Source: Symsagittifera roscoffensis (Eukaryota; Xenacoelomorpha; Acoela; Convolutidae). From it: a DNA stretch of 64,000 nucleotides. Shown piece after piece: positions 24,828 through 37,349 of this stretch (positions are counted from its first letter, which is position 1; each line of letters opens with the position of its first letter). A model generated the notes under the pieces. That model had not been told where the DNA came from, did no database searches, and was given only the letters and a program-made list of their open reading frames with translations. The position numbers and the translations under genes were made by a program. Location: NCBI RefSeq assembly GCF_963678635.1, contig NC_087068.1, forward strand, positions 57,087,896-57,151,895, read 5' to 3'.

Positions 24828-25185
24828 CTGAGAAAAACTTGCGGATATCTGCCGAGCTCGCAGTCAGGGGCAATCCGTGCAGTCTGATCGTCACTCCCAA
24901 ATTAGTTCCGCCGCCTCCTCCTCCCCCGCCAACTGCTCCGGTGTTTCCGCCGCCGCCGCCAGGCAGCGACATCCCATGACGCTGATTCTGACTGCCGGGT
25001 ATTCCCATTGCACCACCGCCAACAGACACGCCTTGACGCTGATTGAAAAAGGCAGGGTTCGGGTTACCGCCCCTGCCCCCAGCCCCAGCTCGACCTCGCC
25101 CCATCATTCCCCCCAAAGACGCAGGAGGGGGGTAAGCGGAATGCATGTTCATCTTATGGTTTGCAGCAGCATTCGGACGATGCAT
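24828..25185 (-). CDS. RBM12-like: RBM12-family RNA-binding protein, exon 1
   Basis: The ATG at 25185 is the first after an in-frame TGA, so it is the likely start. The 119 codons plus one base encode a Gly/Asn/Pro-rich leader with a glycine run at about residues 75-95. The first half of RRM1 follows (VTIRLHGLPLTASSADIRKF). The exon ends at donor TCAG|GTACAC and its phase joins the exon at 9479 through a Gly codon, restoring the FFSGLSIPDGG core typical of RBM12. The 5' UTR and promoter must lie upstream, toward the tRNA gene at 25425. Confidence 0.9.
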
Positions 25186-25424
25186 CACTTCTCATTCAGA
25201 TCAATCGGAAGAATCGATCGCTTATTGTTTCGAATTTGCACCGAATAATGCTCAGAAAAGGATCTTTTCTTTTGCTTTTGGTTCAACTCAACAGCTTATT
25301 CTGGTATTTACAATTACGTGCTCTGTTGTCAATTCTTCGCTGTGTTTCAAGCAGTTTATATATCTAAAAACAGTTCTGCGGTTGTATTGCTGTTCATATA
25401 CAGACGCCAGACAGCAGATTTCAT

Positions 25425-25496
25425 GGGACAGTGGTCTAGTGGTATGATTCTCGCTTAGGGTGCGAGAGGTCCCGGGTTCAATTCCCGGCTGTCCCC
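25425..25496 (+). tRNA. tRNA-Pro (anticodon AGG)
   Basis: All arms are visible. The acceptor GGGACAG pairs with CTGTCCC at the 3' end. The A-box is TGGTCTAGTGGTATG. The anticodon stem CTCGC/GCGAG encloses loop TTAGGGT with anticodon AGG, and the T-arm carries GGTTCAATTCC. Length is 72 nt, as in other animal Pro tRNAs, with no intron and no genomic CCA. A TTTTT pol III terminator follows at 25501-25505. It lies 240 bp from the RBM12-like ATG, in divergent orientation. Confidence 0.97.
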
Positions 25497-25500
25497 ACCG

Positions 25501-25505
25501 TTTTT
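25501..25505 (+). terminator. RNA polymerase III T-run terminator
   Basis: Five Ts lie four bases after the tRNA-Pro, the usual pol III stop. Confidence 0.8.
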
Positions 25506-25509
25506 AAAC

Positions 25510-28020
25510 AACAATTAAATACAAAATCAACGCACAGAGGCACATAATATTTCTTCCCATTATTACTCGGATTTAAATCGCCACGCTTCAAAATACTTTT
25601 CCGACAATTAAAATTCGTTATATAATATATCCCGCATCACATTTTAATTTAAATACTGGGTCGCTAAAGTACCTTTTTATCGGCTAAAAAGTAAAAGACA
25701 AAAAGGAAATATAAGATAGTTAGTTGGATTGAATGGGCCCCCAAAACTTAAATAGGTAACTGAAGAAAATATTATACCTTATTATCTTTACAGGTTTTGA
25801 CAACTATTTTACTTGTATCGGCCAATCTTTTATACTAGCTTAACTATCATTCTCATACAATACAAGTAAGTGCACCAGAAAATTGAAACCCTGAATGATG
25901 AAAAATGAAAAATTTATCACGAAATTGAATCGATTTCCCAGCAACGCAGTGCTGATAATCCAAGCCTTAAATCAACATGGTGCTCTTTTCAAGTGTCTCA
26001 TCCCCCTCATAAAAATACCATGATCAATACCACCCCCCCCCCCCCTCCCCTCCCCTTGGTCCAAATACAAATACCAAATGAAACTGTTCAAAAATTGTTC
26101 ACATAGCATTTTGCATGTAAGATATGTTGTAAATTTGTTCACCTGTTCACGCTTACACGTTTTAATGAAGTTAATAACATGAAAAGTCAATTTAAATAGA
26201 CTTTTATATTGAATTTCAGACGAAAATCAAGTGGGTAAAATAGAAAAGAGCCCAACTTGGAAGGTTGCCATAATTCAAATAAAACGACAATTCAAAACTA
26301 GATGGTCTGATATTTGTGAAATTTATGCTAAAAGAAAAAACAGATAAAAGAACCATAGTTTGCGGCTAAATTACATAGGAACTTCTTCGTTGACCTGTTC
26401 CGTGTTAATACCCAGCCTTTCTCAGTAATATCGACCAGTTTTGCAATAAAACTTTCATTTTCATTTTTCATCATGCGTAAATTGCGATCTCTCTAACTAT
26501 TTTTACCCCGTTTGCAAAGAGGGGAAATATTTAATCCTAATAGGTTCCAAACGATAGGTGAAACGCATCGTGGTTTGCATATAGACATTTACTTTTTTCT
26601 GCGGCTCCCTTTTTTCTGCTGTTTAATTAATATTAACCAATACCAATGAAATAAATTGAAATCATTACTGCAATTGTTTTATTGATACATTTTGTTTCTA
26701 GGGTACATCATTTTAAATCAAATTTCTAGTTCTATCCATTTTTATTCGGATTTCTTTAAATTTCTTATTCTATCCTCCCCTCCCCTCATCAGGGATTCCA
26801 ACCCTTGTCTACCCAAAGGGCCCCCTAGGGTACTTTTGATGACATTCATTTTCGGTTCACTTTTGGCGCCATATATATTAATTTTGAAGGGGGATGGGTA
26901 TCTAGTAGGATGAGATATTTCCCCAATACTTAATGCAATTTTATGGTCAACATTTTCCAATCTTGAAAATGCAAGGTAATTAAGAAAATGCAAGATTATT
27001 AAGAATAATGGAGATAATTGAAGTTTCAGAATTACAAACTAAAAGTAAAAAGAAAAAGCCGAACTCATTGATAAATCTTCAAACTTCAAATCTAAAAAGC
27101 CAAGTTGCGAAGCAAAATCTAAACACGCTCATCATTCAGATTACGGCATTACTGAGATAATTCCAAACTAAAATCTTGAAATAGTTCGATTAACAAGAGC
27201 TGGCGGTTAAACTTTCACCACAGTACTAGTAAAGCTGTAGTTTTTGTTTAGCAATTAAAAGCATTTGTTTCTCTTGGTCTTCGTAAAAATTAAAGATTGC
27301 TAATCAAATATCGTGACCCTTAGAAATTTGGTCAGGGAGATCACAGACGACACGGAAAAATCGTTTGCAATCAGAACTCGTCGAAAATCAGGTGTGGCTG
27401 CCTCGTCAGTTTTGCTGTTGCACAAAGAACCACCTCGGAGACCAGGAGTCAGCTAACGTCAGACTGATTTTCAGATCAATCCCAAAAAGAGCCATATTCC
27501 ATTTTTCAAATTATTAACTGCTTTGAGTGATATTAAAAAAATCGGATTTCTATGAAATTAATATGACAACATAGTTTCTAAAAATGTTATATTTTTTTAA
27601 TAACTTGATTTTTGATTTTAATATTCACAACCAGGATATTCACCGCAACTCACAGCAGCATTGATTCCATCAAAGATCTATAAAAAATATTAAACAAGAC
27701 AATTTTTTTCTTTTCGAATATTTAATGGTCAAAATTTCACACTTAACTAGCCACATTAGGTTCATCTTAAAACAAAATGGGAATCAAAAAGTGAGATTCT
27801 TGGCTTTTTTTAACTCTTAGTTAAGAACAGCTAACAAAATTGCATGAAAACATCAGATAATCAATTGGTTACTAAAAGATCGGGAAAAATTTCACCGTTT
27901 TCAAGTTTTTTTTTATAAACGCTCTTTGTGCAAATTTAGACTTCTGAAATTAACAGCCAGCAGTTTTACCTTAAATTTTTTTCAATCCTGTTTATAAAAC
28001 TTTTTGAAAATTAATCCGCA
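25510..28020. other. AT-rich intergenic DNA
   Basis: No gene is supported. A pyrimidine tract (C run near 26032-26056) and short low-complexity stretches are seen. A 50-codon frame at 27304-27456 with a possible acceptor at 27322-27323 is too short to call. Confidence 0.5.
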
Positions 28021-28027
28021 TTTTGTA

Positions 28028-28033
28028 TTTATT
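28028..28033 (-). promoter_or_regulatory. Possible poly(A) signal for the 28.1-kb gene
   Basis: AATAAA on the minus strand, about 77 nt after the stop of the 116-residue frame. Confidence 0.35.
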
Positions 28034-28109
28034 TATGCTTGCGACGCAGGATTTGTCAATTTTAAGTGCATTATTGAACGCCATTAGCATCCTTAAGATT
28101 GGACAATTT

Positions 28110-28460
28110 TCAGATCTGATAATGAAAGCATTCCGAGCGACAGGTGAGGGGTTGTAGACTCGGCATGGAAAATCCGTCACGGGTCGTGCGAGCAAAGAAC
28201 GAATCATCAAGTGGCGCAATCATCAGAGAAAACGGACCACCTGTTTTGGTGACTTTCAGCCGTAAAATTGGGTCGTAAGTCAGACATGGCATGAACAGGA
28301 AATGGTCAGAACAGCAACTTTTCGTAGCCTTCAAAAAATCAGGAGGCAATTCACATTCATTGTGAAGTTTCCGACTTTCAATGTGGACACCAGTTCCATA
28401 CTCATTACGCCCCCAAATTGTGTCAGCTGAATGAAAGCCCTTCGAATACCACTGTGCCAT
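28110..28460 (-). CDS. Possible small gene or terminal exon, unknown protein
   Basis: An ATG at 28460 opens 116 codons to TGA at 28110. Composition and codon use are more balanced than in the surroundings. The protein starts MAQWYSKGFHSADTIWGRNE and contains KSCCSDHFLFMPC and a C-terminal CRSECFHYQI. There is no membrane segment or signal peptide. On the minus strand an AATAAA at 28033-28028 lies about 77 nt after the stop, as expected for a 3' end. It may be a single-exon gene or the last exon of a spliced one. The family is not recognised. Confidence 0.45.
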   Translation of the reverse strand: MAQWYSKGFHSADTIWGRNEYGTGVHIESRKLHNECELPPDFLKATKSCCSDHFLFMPCLTYDPILRLKVTKTGGPFSLMIAPLDDSFFARTTRDGFSMPSLQPLTCRSECFHYQI

Positions 28461-28639
28461 ATTGTAGCTTAATCATTTTGATACCTATTTGCATGTGGTT
28501 TTATAACATGAAAAATTATTAGTCATATGTTTTGATCTGCAGCTATCTTCTTATAGGTAATAATATAATAAGATCTAATACTGACATTTTGCCTATTCTG
28601 ACATTTAGTCTATAGAAAATTGACTATGACATCCTATGA

Positions 28640-28960
28640 TAGGCAAATAAAAACAAACAACAGACAGTTGGAAAAGAGCCAATGAACGCAAGGAAACAAA
28701 AAAAAACTCATTTGTTTTCAAAAATTTCAACTTTCGAATTTCATATTTTAAAACGTAGCCAGCCAACAGACAGTTGGAAACGAGTAATGAACGAAGGAAA
28801 CAGAAAAAAAAACCGACTAATTTTTGTAAAAAGTTCAACTTTCGACTTTGAATTAAAAAATATGCCTTTAAAGTTCTTTGAATTTCAGGAGCAATTTGTG
28901 ATTGGTGCTTTTTTGATAAAATTAACCCAATTTGAGAAAACTAGATCAATAGGTAAACTT
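28640..28960. repeat. Dispersed repeat family, partly duplicated in tandem
   Basis: ACAGACAGTTGGAAA appears near 28658 and again near 28766, each followed by an AATGAACG block and TTTCAACTTTCG-like words. The downstream half (TTTGTGATTGGTGCTTTTTTG, CTAGATCAATAGGTAAAC) matches the copies near 19085, 32440 and 33325. Confidence 0.6.
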
Positions 28961-28969
28961 TTTGTTTCA

Positions 28970-31900
28970 CTTTTCCTAATTGAATTCCAATTTCAAAATT
29001 AGAAGCCGATCAAGTTTTTTGTGACCCTTACATTTTTGCGTTTTGATAGTTCCACTAACAAAGGAAATGAATTGAACTTAATCAAAAATCAAGCCCCGAA
29101 AAATCAAATTTGAGCGTGAAAAACCCTTTTCCTGAAAAAATCACCACGACCCAGATAAGTCTTCACTCCATTCATCGACTCTTAATTTTGAAGATAATTC
29201 CGATTGGGTTTCGGAATTCTAGTGGCAGTCACTTAATCGTATTTTCTACAAAAGGTCACCCAAAGATGGTATTATATGTCATCAGCTTTTTAACGATCCA
29301 CACTTTATGAGATTTCAAGGTCAAAATTCCAATTGCGTTAGAGAAACGAGCAAGAGATACCCTCTTAATTTAGCTCAATCAGTTTAAGGACAGCTGGCAT
29401 ATCTATTGAGTATTTCCTTGAACTTTTTTGAGGGGTACAAACTTCAACGATTAAAATTTTATCTTCGCTGAAAAATAGAGACATGCATAACCTAGATTGT
29501 TTAACAAGATAATCTAGATTATATTTGATTATCGATATGTCTAAAAACCTGCAACCGAACGGAATATGCGACCAAGGAATCCAAATATTTGATCAGAGAC
29601 TCGAAAATTAAATTAGTAGCGAGTTTCTAGAATTGACACTTAAATTGGAGACTTCTAATGAAGAAAAAGAACCATGAATTTTGAACCCTACTAGAAACTG
29701 ACGGAGCACCAAAATTCCATGCTGCTCAGAATCCTCAAAAAAGACAAAATATCCTAAAACAAAAGATTAATCGAACCCGAAATAATAAGATTGAACTTAT
29801 AGCCAAGTTAAGCTTGCCACAAAAAGTAGTTTTAAACAAAACTCTAATATCAGGCAAATGGATTCTTATAAACTATCTTGAAAAAAGCTGCGCACGAACA
29901 AAAACGCATTTTTCATTTGCCCCAATTTCAACAGGAAAAGATACATTTTAAAATTTAAGTTCCGCACATTCAATTTATATAATTTTTAACTCAGAATTCA
30001 ACTGAAAAAAAAGTAAACGAAAATAAGTTTTTTTCCCATTGTATTTCACTGTAAATTTCGCATGGTCGGAAAATTCTGTGCAACTTGCAGCAACCGGCTA
30101 CTCTTAATTTTTTGCAGAAACAAGATAAGTTCACTGCTTAAATTTGATACCGTTTCGAAGGATGGAGTAAAAAAACTCGTTTTATGCTGACACATTAAAA
30201 GAAATAATCGACAAATCAAAATCTAAAAAAATCTAAGTAAGCATGTTAACCGAACGCGGATCGAACTATTTATTATAAACTCATTATAAATCATAGAATC
30301 AGAAAACATAACTTTTGTGAAACGGGTAAATTGAACAGTGATATGTAAAATTTTGATGTGTGTGTAGGAAAGCTTCCGATAACACCTCAAATACGTCTAC
30401 TTTCTCCTATATATTAAAAAACAAGAAAACCAAGAATTTTTCTACAAATTTTACATTGGGACAAAATAAAAACTTGATTGAGCATCAAAAAAACAAAACT
30501 TTCCAGCAGAACTAACTAATGATAACAAAAATGAGTCGTTTTGAAATCTTTTGATTGCTTTAAAAAACAAGAAAACCAAGAAATATTCTACGTGTCACTA
30601 AAGCTGCATAGAAACAAAAAAAACTCTGCAGGTAAAACCCCAGAGTCGGCCAAACAAAAAGGCAGAAAATCAGCGGCGAGAGGCTGCATTAAGAAATATA
30701 ATTTACCACAAGGCAATGAGGCTGATTTTATCTCGCTAAAAATTAACAAGAAAAAAATAACTGTTTCACAAAAGCGAATCGCTACCAGTTGGAAGATCGC
30801 TCGGAGGATTCAGAATTACTTCTATCAATGCATATTTTTTTAAAATCTATCTTATAAAAATTATAGAATTGGTGCAACGTGAAATTCAAATTATTAAGTT
30901 TAATGTTTGTAAATTTAATCCCTCCTAGACGCGTCTGATTAATAAATCGGTGGTTTCCTTGAAAAAATCTTTATCTTTTGGTCCAATCGCATTTTTCAAT
31001 TTTGACGATAAGTTTTCGATTTAAATCACTTTCAAAATCAAAACGAGTTAGTTTAAATCGCGTTCAATTTCTGCTAATTAAACAATTCATAATTGATTCT
31101 GATAAACATGATTGAATGGAGGGTCAAAGTCCACTAATTCTGTTTGAAAATTTTTTTGTAAAGATAAAAAGTATTGGAAATAACAAAAATTCTGATCAAT
31201 CAATTTGCCTCAATTGTTTTTTCGTAATTAACAAAAATTTTCCAAGGATTCCACTCTTTTCGCCGCGTACTAAATACGCTACACATTATAACAAAACTAA
31301 AAACTTTGCGCGCATTAAACATTCAATATTGAAAATTTCCAACACCCTCTAGTTTACTAAATATCACAAGATATCTTCAAAGATCATTTTGTGCGGAGCA
31401 TCAATATTTCAGATGGTATAAAAATAGTTGTTTAAAATGCTTTTAAAATTCATAATTTGTTTTTTCCTTTACTACATTTCAAATCGCATGAAAATTCTGT
31501 CAATTGAAGATTAAAATTTGTCTCTTCTTCAATACTTCTTTGATACTTGTTCACGATATACACTACACGTTCAAATAAAATAAAACATTTTGCTCGCATT
31601 TTTCATCCGAGATTGGCACCATTCAAAGACCCGTAGCTTCACAAAATTTCAAAAAGTTTCTTGATAATTTTGTGCTCAGAGCATCAATATCCTTCAGAGG
31701 ATATAAATTCCCGTCAAATAAATAAATTTAAAATTGCTGAGCTGTGCATTGTTGATTTGTTGCTAATAATTCGTATCTTTATCATTGTTCCTTTGATACT
31801 TTTTGATGATATACATCACGCCATGAAACAACCCACTGGAAGCTTCGCCCGGCCTTTTTGCACAAAATCGTCAATTTTTATGTAACTTTATGAAAAAAAA

Positions 31901-32430
31901 AAATGCAGAAAAACCCTCTCTTTATTTACTGCACAGAGCATCAATATCTTTCAAAAGGTATACAAAAATCAGCAATATGAGGTTAGTTGAAAATTCGCAA
32001 CTTGATTGACTTTCCTTGGTAATCTTGCATATAATATTTTTAAAAGTCCATTAAATAGTATTGGTTTAAAAACTCTTATAGTGATTATTCTTTCCTTATT
32101 TCTTGTTCACTGTTTCTTTTTAAGGACATTCGAACTCATTCAAAAATTTACTATCTGCACATCAGCTATTTTGAGCATTAATGTTTAGACTGAACAAAAA
32201 AGCAATAGAACAAACTAAGTAGATAGCCAGCAGAGCAGAAAATCATCATGATCGACATAACTTCAAAATCGAAACTGAATCGTTTAAACGGAAGAGGAGA
32301 AAAATATACGCTAAAACTTGCCTAATTGGAGAAAAAAAGGTTAACTTTTCATTCAGCTAGAATTATACAAAAAAATCCACCACTCAAAAAAAAATCATTC
32401 GAACCGTTTTCACCCAATTTAAGTGAAATT
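28970..32430. other. AT-rich intergenic DNA without a supported gene
   Basis: Several short frames exist, the longest being 100 codons at 30541-30843 and Lys-rich. None has a recognisable domain, splice context or composition change, so none is called. Confidence 0.5.
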
Positions 32431-32439
32431 AAAACAAGG

Positions 32440-32610
32440 TCCAACAGAAGATTGGAAAACTGTGAAGAAAAAGAAATAAAAATTTTTTTTTTCAACTTTC
32501 GAACAATAAAAATCAAAATGAGGCTCTTTAAATTTCAAGAACAATTTAACAACAATTTAACCCCAGTCAAAACTAAATATGTGTAAAACTTTTATTCCAC
32601 AGGTAAATCA
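32440..32610. repeat. Dispersed repeat family copy
   Basis: Diverged copy of the family at 28640-28960, recognisable by GAAGATTGGAAAA, CAACTTTCGAA, GGCTCTTTAAATTTCAAG and CAGGTAAATC. Confidence 0.45.
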
Positions 32611-33324
32611 TAAAAAATCCAATTCCGAAACCTGAAGTCGTTCAAGTGTTTTCGCGCCAATTACAATTTTATAATTCGAGCGCAGAATTTTTAGCAGATA
32701 GTCTTCAATTGATCACAAAAGGTGCATATACACCTAAGTGCATTCATAAATATATCAACACGTATGAATGCACATATGTAGTTATTAGAGCATTTGAAGG
32801 TTTTTTCATGAAAAAAAAATTCATCAACACCAATACAAGCAAAAATCACATTACCTCTACACTTCATACTTTCAATTTACAAAAAAACTTACTAAAATTT
32901 TATGAAAAAAAATGATTTTTTATCCAGGAACAATTTGTACGAACTTTTTCTCAATTAATATCGCTCATTTATAATTTAAATTTGATGTCGGCAATTGGAT
33001 TTTTTTTTATTTGGCTTGATCTTTAGTTTCGCTCAATAATCTTTTAAAAATTAACGAGCGAAACTATTTCTATCCGCCGTAAGACTGGAAATAGTCATTT
33101 AATTTGTAGACCTTATCGGATATCTGGATTTCAGTTTTTTTTCATGACCGCCAAAAATCCGAAAATGTTCATAAGAATAAAATTGATTTTTCAAAAAAAA
33201 CTCGATATTTGAAAGAAAATAGAAGTAGTACTGAAATTAATAAGCAATTTGATTCTTCCTTTTCTTAATCGCCAGAAAAAAAGCTTTAAAAAAGATAATT
33301 GATGCCGAATTCAGAAATTCCCAA

Positions 33325-33500
33325 AGGTCAATGAACGCATGAGAAACGAGAAAAAAGGTTTAACTTGTTTTTACTCTAATACAAAGACTTTCGATTTTCA
33401 CAGAAAAATTTATTGCCTTCAAGCTGACTTTCCAGAGCAAATTATGATTGATATAAAAAAATTATCCCAATTTAAAAAACTGGATTAATAGGTAACTTTT
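33325..33500. repeat. Dispersed repeat family copy
   Basis: Diverged copy recognisable by AAGGTCAATGAACGCA, TTGCCTTCAAGCTGACTTTC, AAATTATGATTGAT and ACTGGATTAATAGGTAAC. Confidence 0.5.
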
Positions 33501-34689
33501 CTATTTCGCCAAGTAAATCTAAGAAATCAAATCAGTAGATTGTGCCTATCAACCCGTTTGATGACATCGTTAATTATTTTCAAATATCTCTAACCGCAGT
33601 TTATTTTCGTATGTTGTTTTATTAATTTAAGCATTTTTTCTTGTAGTAATATTAGCAACGGAAAATAAAATAGGAAAAATTGAAGCGTTTCCTAAGCGAG
33701 GTAAACGCAACCAACAATATCTCGTTTGCTTCGATGTTCAGCTGGCGAAGCACGCACTAAAATGCAAAAACATAACCTCAAAAAAACCGCTGCAAACTTG
33801 GTTTATTTCTGATGTCAAAAAACGGATAATTGTCGTCAACCATTCAATGAGAAATAAATGAAATATAAACTTTGCCCTAGAAACAAGCATACTCTATTTC
33901 ATCAACTCCAATAGTTTCAACATATCCAAAAAAAAACTTGAGATTCTAGATTTTCTGAAAACTGAACATTCGTATTGAAAATTGTTTTTTCAATAATTTA
34001 TTGTTGATAAATTATCAGCTGATAAAAAAAATTGCTAACGAAAGCTACATGGTGAAATTCAATCCATCGCTTCAAACTTCTTGGTTGTGTTAAATTTCTG
34101 AACATTAGATGTCGTCCGTTGATAACATTGCTCTTATAACTTACGTTGTCTCTGGTTATAAGCCTTTCAGGCGCCGACAGTTAGAGATCCACAATCTGAT
34201 TCATTGGCGAAACTGAAAAACACAACGGATTGAACAAATAACAAAATTTTACGCACAATAAAGTCGCTCAAGAAAATCATGATAGCCCATCAGAAGTTAG
34301 CCTTCAAGTATTTTCGAAGGCGAAGCCGAGCTTCACAATACTTGTAATATAACGTATACAGGTCTAGGGCAAACATCTAGGGAAACTTTTATAATAATTA
34401 CGGACTCATTGAGTCTCATCCTCTGTTGGCACGTTGGCGCCACTGCGCAGTTCACTATTATTTCGGTCATTAGAGCTAGAAATTGAATATTTTCCCTGCT
34501 TTTTGAAAACTGTCGGATGTTTGCCCGTGGTAACGCCGTTTTTCGGACAAATGGAAGACAAAAATATTTGAAAACAAAACTACATTAACAAAAATTTGAT
34601 ACTAGTCTCGCATGAGGTTCAATTGAAGTCGAGTAATATAATCGAAAGCATTAAACAGACAATTGAAACCATTTACCGAGCTCCAAGTA

Positions 34690-35180
34690 AGCCGACAACA
34701 CTTAAGTAGGCGAACCGTAAGGCCCATTCCAGCCTAGCTGAACTACCTCCCGGCTACTCCCTCCTACTTCACTCCTACCTCAACAGACTCTAGCCAAGCT
34801 TCCCTAACCAAGTGCTTCAACATCCCGTACGATATCAACCACCTCTTTCAAAGACCCGAAATTCTTACAACACTAACTACATTTTCAATTTGGTCTAATG
34901 CTGACGACGCTTCGGCCTTCAGGTTGGATCAGCCTTGAAGCAAATCAGTCGAGCTCGCTCCTGATGACTAGTAACGACTCGACGCTGGCTGACAGCTTCG
35001 GCTATGAAACCAAAACCGTTCATTTCTGGTGTTCCGCAGATCCGGTATAGGCGAAACACCACGAACCGCTTGATGATTCGCCGAAACGGGTGCCGCAACC
35101 AGAATCACTTGACGTCTCATTTACTGGAATCGAGTGGAGACCGCTGAGGTTTCAACCGACGCGATATAGGAGTTTCAGCC
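34690..35180. other. G+C-richer unclassified segment
   Basis: Composition shifts abruptly from the flanking AT-rich DNA. The word AAGCCGACAA at its left side also occurs near 1504, 1832 and 37283. No frame is convincingly open and no domain is seen; it is probably a decayed repeat. Confidence 0.35.
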
Positions 35181-35879
35181 GATATTAAAGAAACTAAAAC
35201 CATTCAAGCAAAAAAAAACATTTGTGAAATCAACTAATAACAACTCGACTTTTAATTATAATGCAATTGCTTAAATCAGAAGAGAAGCCCATGCTATGAA
35301 AAGTAAGCCGACCAAACAAAATAACGCGAAAAAACTAGCTATCGATTACAAGTCGCTTCCTTTCGCCATTGAAAACACAGAAGCCATGCCGGGGATTAAA
35401 AAAAAACATGATATAAAAATAATATCTCAAAACAAAAAAGTTCACTAGGCAAAAAACACAAACGAATCACTTGTGACAGAACAATAACAAGAAATTTTCA
35501 TCATCATTTTATTATCAGATAAAACGAAAATTTATATGAGTTAATACATGCATCACTTGCGATACAGCAAACATGAAAAAAAAATTTGAGCTGCAAAAAA
35601 ATTTAAATGTTGAAAAAACTGGAGAAAAGAACAAAATTTTCTTATGTATTGATAAAAAACAACTAAGGTCCCAGCTAAATGGCATGTCTATGATATTGAA
35701 CGAATTTGCTAACTCGAATTTGCCCAAAACTTCTCTCTACTAAAATAGTTGCTTCTCTGGAAGAGTATAACATTCTGTACAAAAATAAGAAGCTGGCAAT
35801 TCTGCAGGAATAAATATCGCAACCGATTTAGTCAATTGAACTTTTCATCACAGATTTGATTGAGTAAATTTAAAGAAAA

Positions 35880-36900
35880 CTCAAAAAATTTCTAAAAAAA
35901 GGTCAAAAGTTCTAAGAAACGGTCGAAAGACTTTCTAAAATTGATACTTTCGTCTACAAAGCAAGTTGTCGCCACATAAGCAGAAACGATTCCCAAAACC
36001 GGCTTTCTCCATTGAACACAACCTGAGAATTGCCACTGTAATTTTCGCGTAAAGTCAAACATTTTTGAAGAACTGTCAAAGTTTCAACGGCCATAACTTT
36101 CTTAAACAAACTGGGCATAGCCAGTTATTAACGTAGGCTTTCAACAACCTGTTGTTTCGATTAAATCTATGATATCAGATTTGGCAGGATAGTTAGCAAG
36201 AAAAGTCCAAAAAAACGATCCACTAATCAAAAATTTGATACAAATCAGAGATTTGACAATTTAAAAAAGTAGGTCATAGACGCTTATGCAGAAGGAATTC
36301 ACGCAACCCGTAATTTCGATTGAGCCCAAAATGTCAGATTTTGAATGGTGTTTTCGAGAAGAAAAACTTTGAAAGAATGGTCAACAAATCTGAGCGCCAT
36401 AACTTTTGGTGCCAGCAAAATTTGTGCTTAGTCGCAGAAGCAACTGAAATTCTTACAATCCGTTCTTTGAATTGAACCCAAAACCTCAGATATGGAAGAG
36501 AAGTTTTGGATAACATTCAAAAAATTTTCAAAATGGTCCAATTTGACTTTTCCGAAAGCGATAGTCTTTTGTATTTAAAACTTGCGAGTGGCAGCTAATG
36601 CAGGGGAGATTCCCACTGCCCGTCATCTCCATTGAACCCACAATATGAGATTTGAGAAGGTAAATTTTGAAAAAAAAAGACACAAAATGGTCAAAAATCA
36701 AAAACTTGGGCGTGAACGCTTGTACAGGGAGCTTTACAATATCTTTTTATTCATTGAAACCAAAAAATCAGATTTGCGATGGGATGTTGTCAAAAAATTC
36801 GAAAACATGGATCAAATATTCCATCACAAAACTATGGGTCAAATATTCCCCCACAGACTTTTCCGAAGGCTGTAGACAGAAGTGTGAAATAAAAAGATAC
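35880..36900. repeat. Degenerate ~150-bp satellite, about six copies
   Basis: Variants of the block CATTGAACCCAAAAT-CAGATTTG recur near 35990-36040, 36155-36185, 36310-36345, 36465-36495, 36630-36660 and 36755-36785. Variants of GCCATAACTTTTG and of AATGGTCAAAAAT lie between them. Spacing is about 145-160 bp. Small frames across it are not consistent between units. Confidence 0.6.
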
Positions 36901-37349
36901 TCTAAGGGAGAATGCAGGGTCATATGGGAGTAGGCGTTCTTTCAACTGATACCCCTTTTTGAAAATCAGCAGAAGTTTCTGAGAACAACTAAGATTTTGC
37001 CAATAAATTTGGAAATAATTTCCCATTTACCAAAAAAACAATTTCAACAAACCGATTGATTAACATACAATGAACGTAAAAATGCGAAGGGGAGTGTTAA
37101 AATTGTGTTCCCCTGATACGACTTAAAATATGGTCACTAGGCCGATAAAAAAATAGTCCGAAACAACGAGTTAAAAAAACGAAGGAAAAACGAGGTCACG
37201 GTAAATTTTGTAGGAGTAAATCCAACATTAAAACATTGAAAAATGCGCGCTGCGAAAAAAATCGATTTCAAGATGTGACAACTAAGCCGACAACAGATAA
37301 GCAGATAAATAATTGGCCGACTATTTTATTTGAAACAGAAAATTTCCCG

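Noticed and set aside
27304-27456. 50-codon frame with possible acceptor, containing NLVREITDD
   Set aside because: It faintly recalls a histone H3 segment, but the rest does not match and no other exon or poly(A) signal supports it.
28111-28142. Micro-exon on the plus strand between TTTTCAG and GACAG|GTGAGG
   Set aside because: The splice sites are good but there is no partner exon, and the competing minus-strand frame has a poly(A) signal.
30541-30843. 100-codon frame on the plus strand
   Set aside because: Lys-rich, AT-rich codons, no domain and no neighbouring gene signals.
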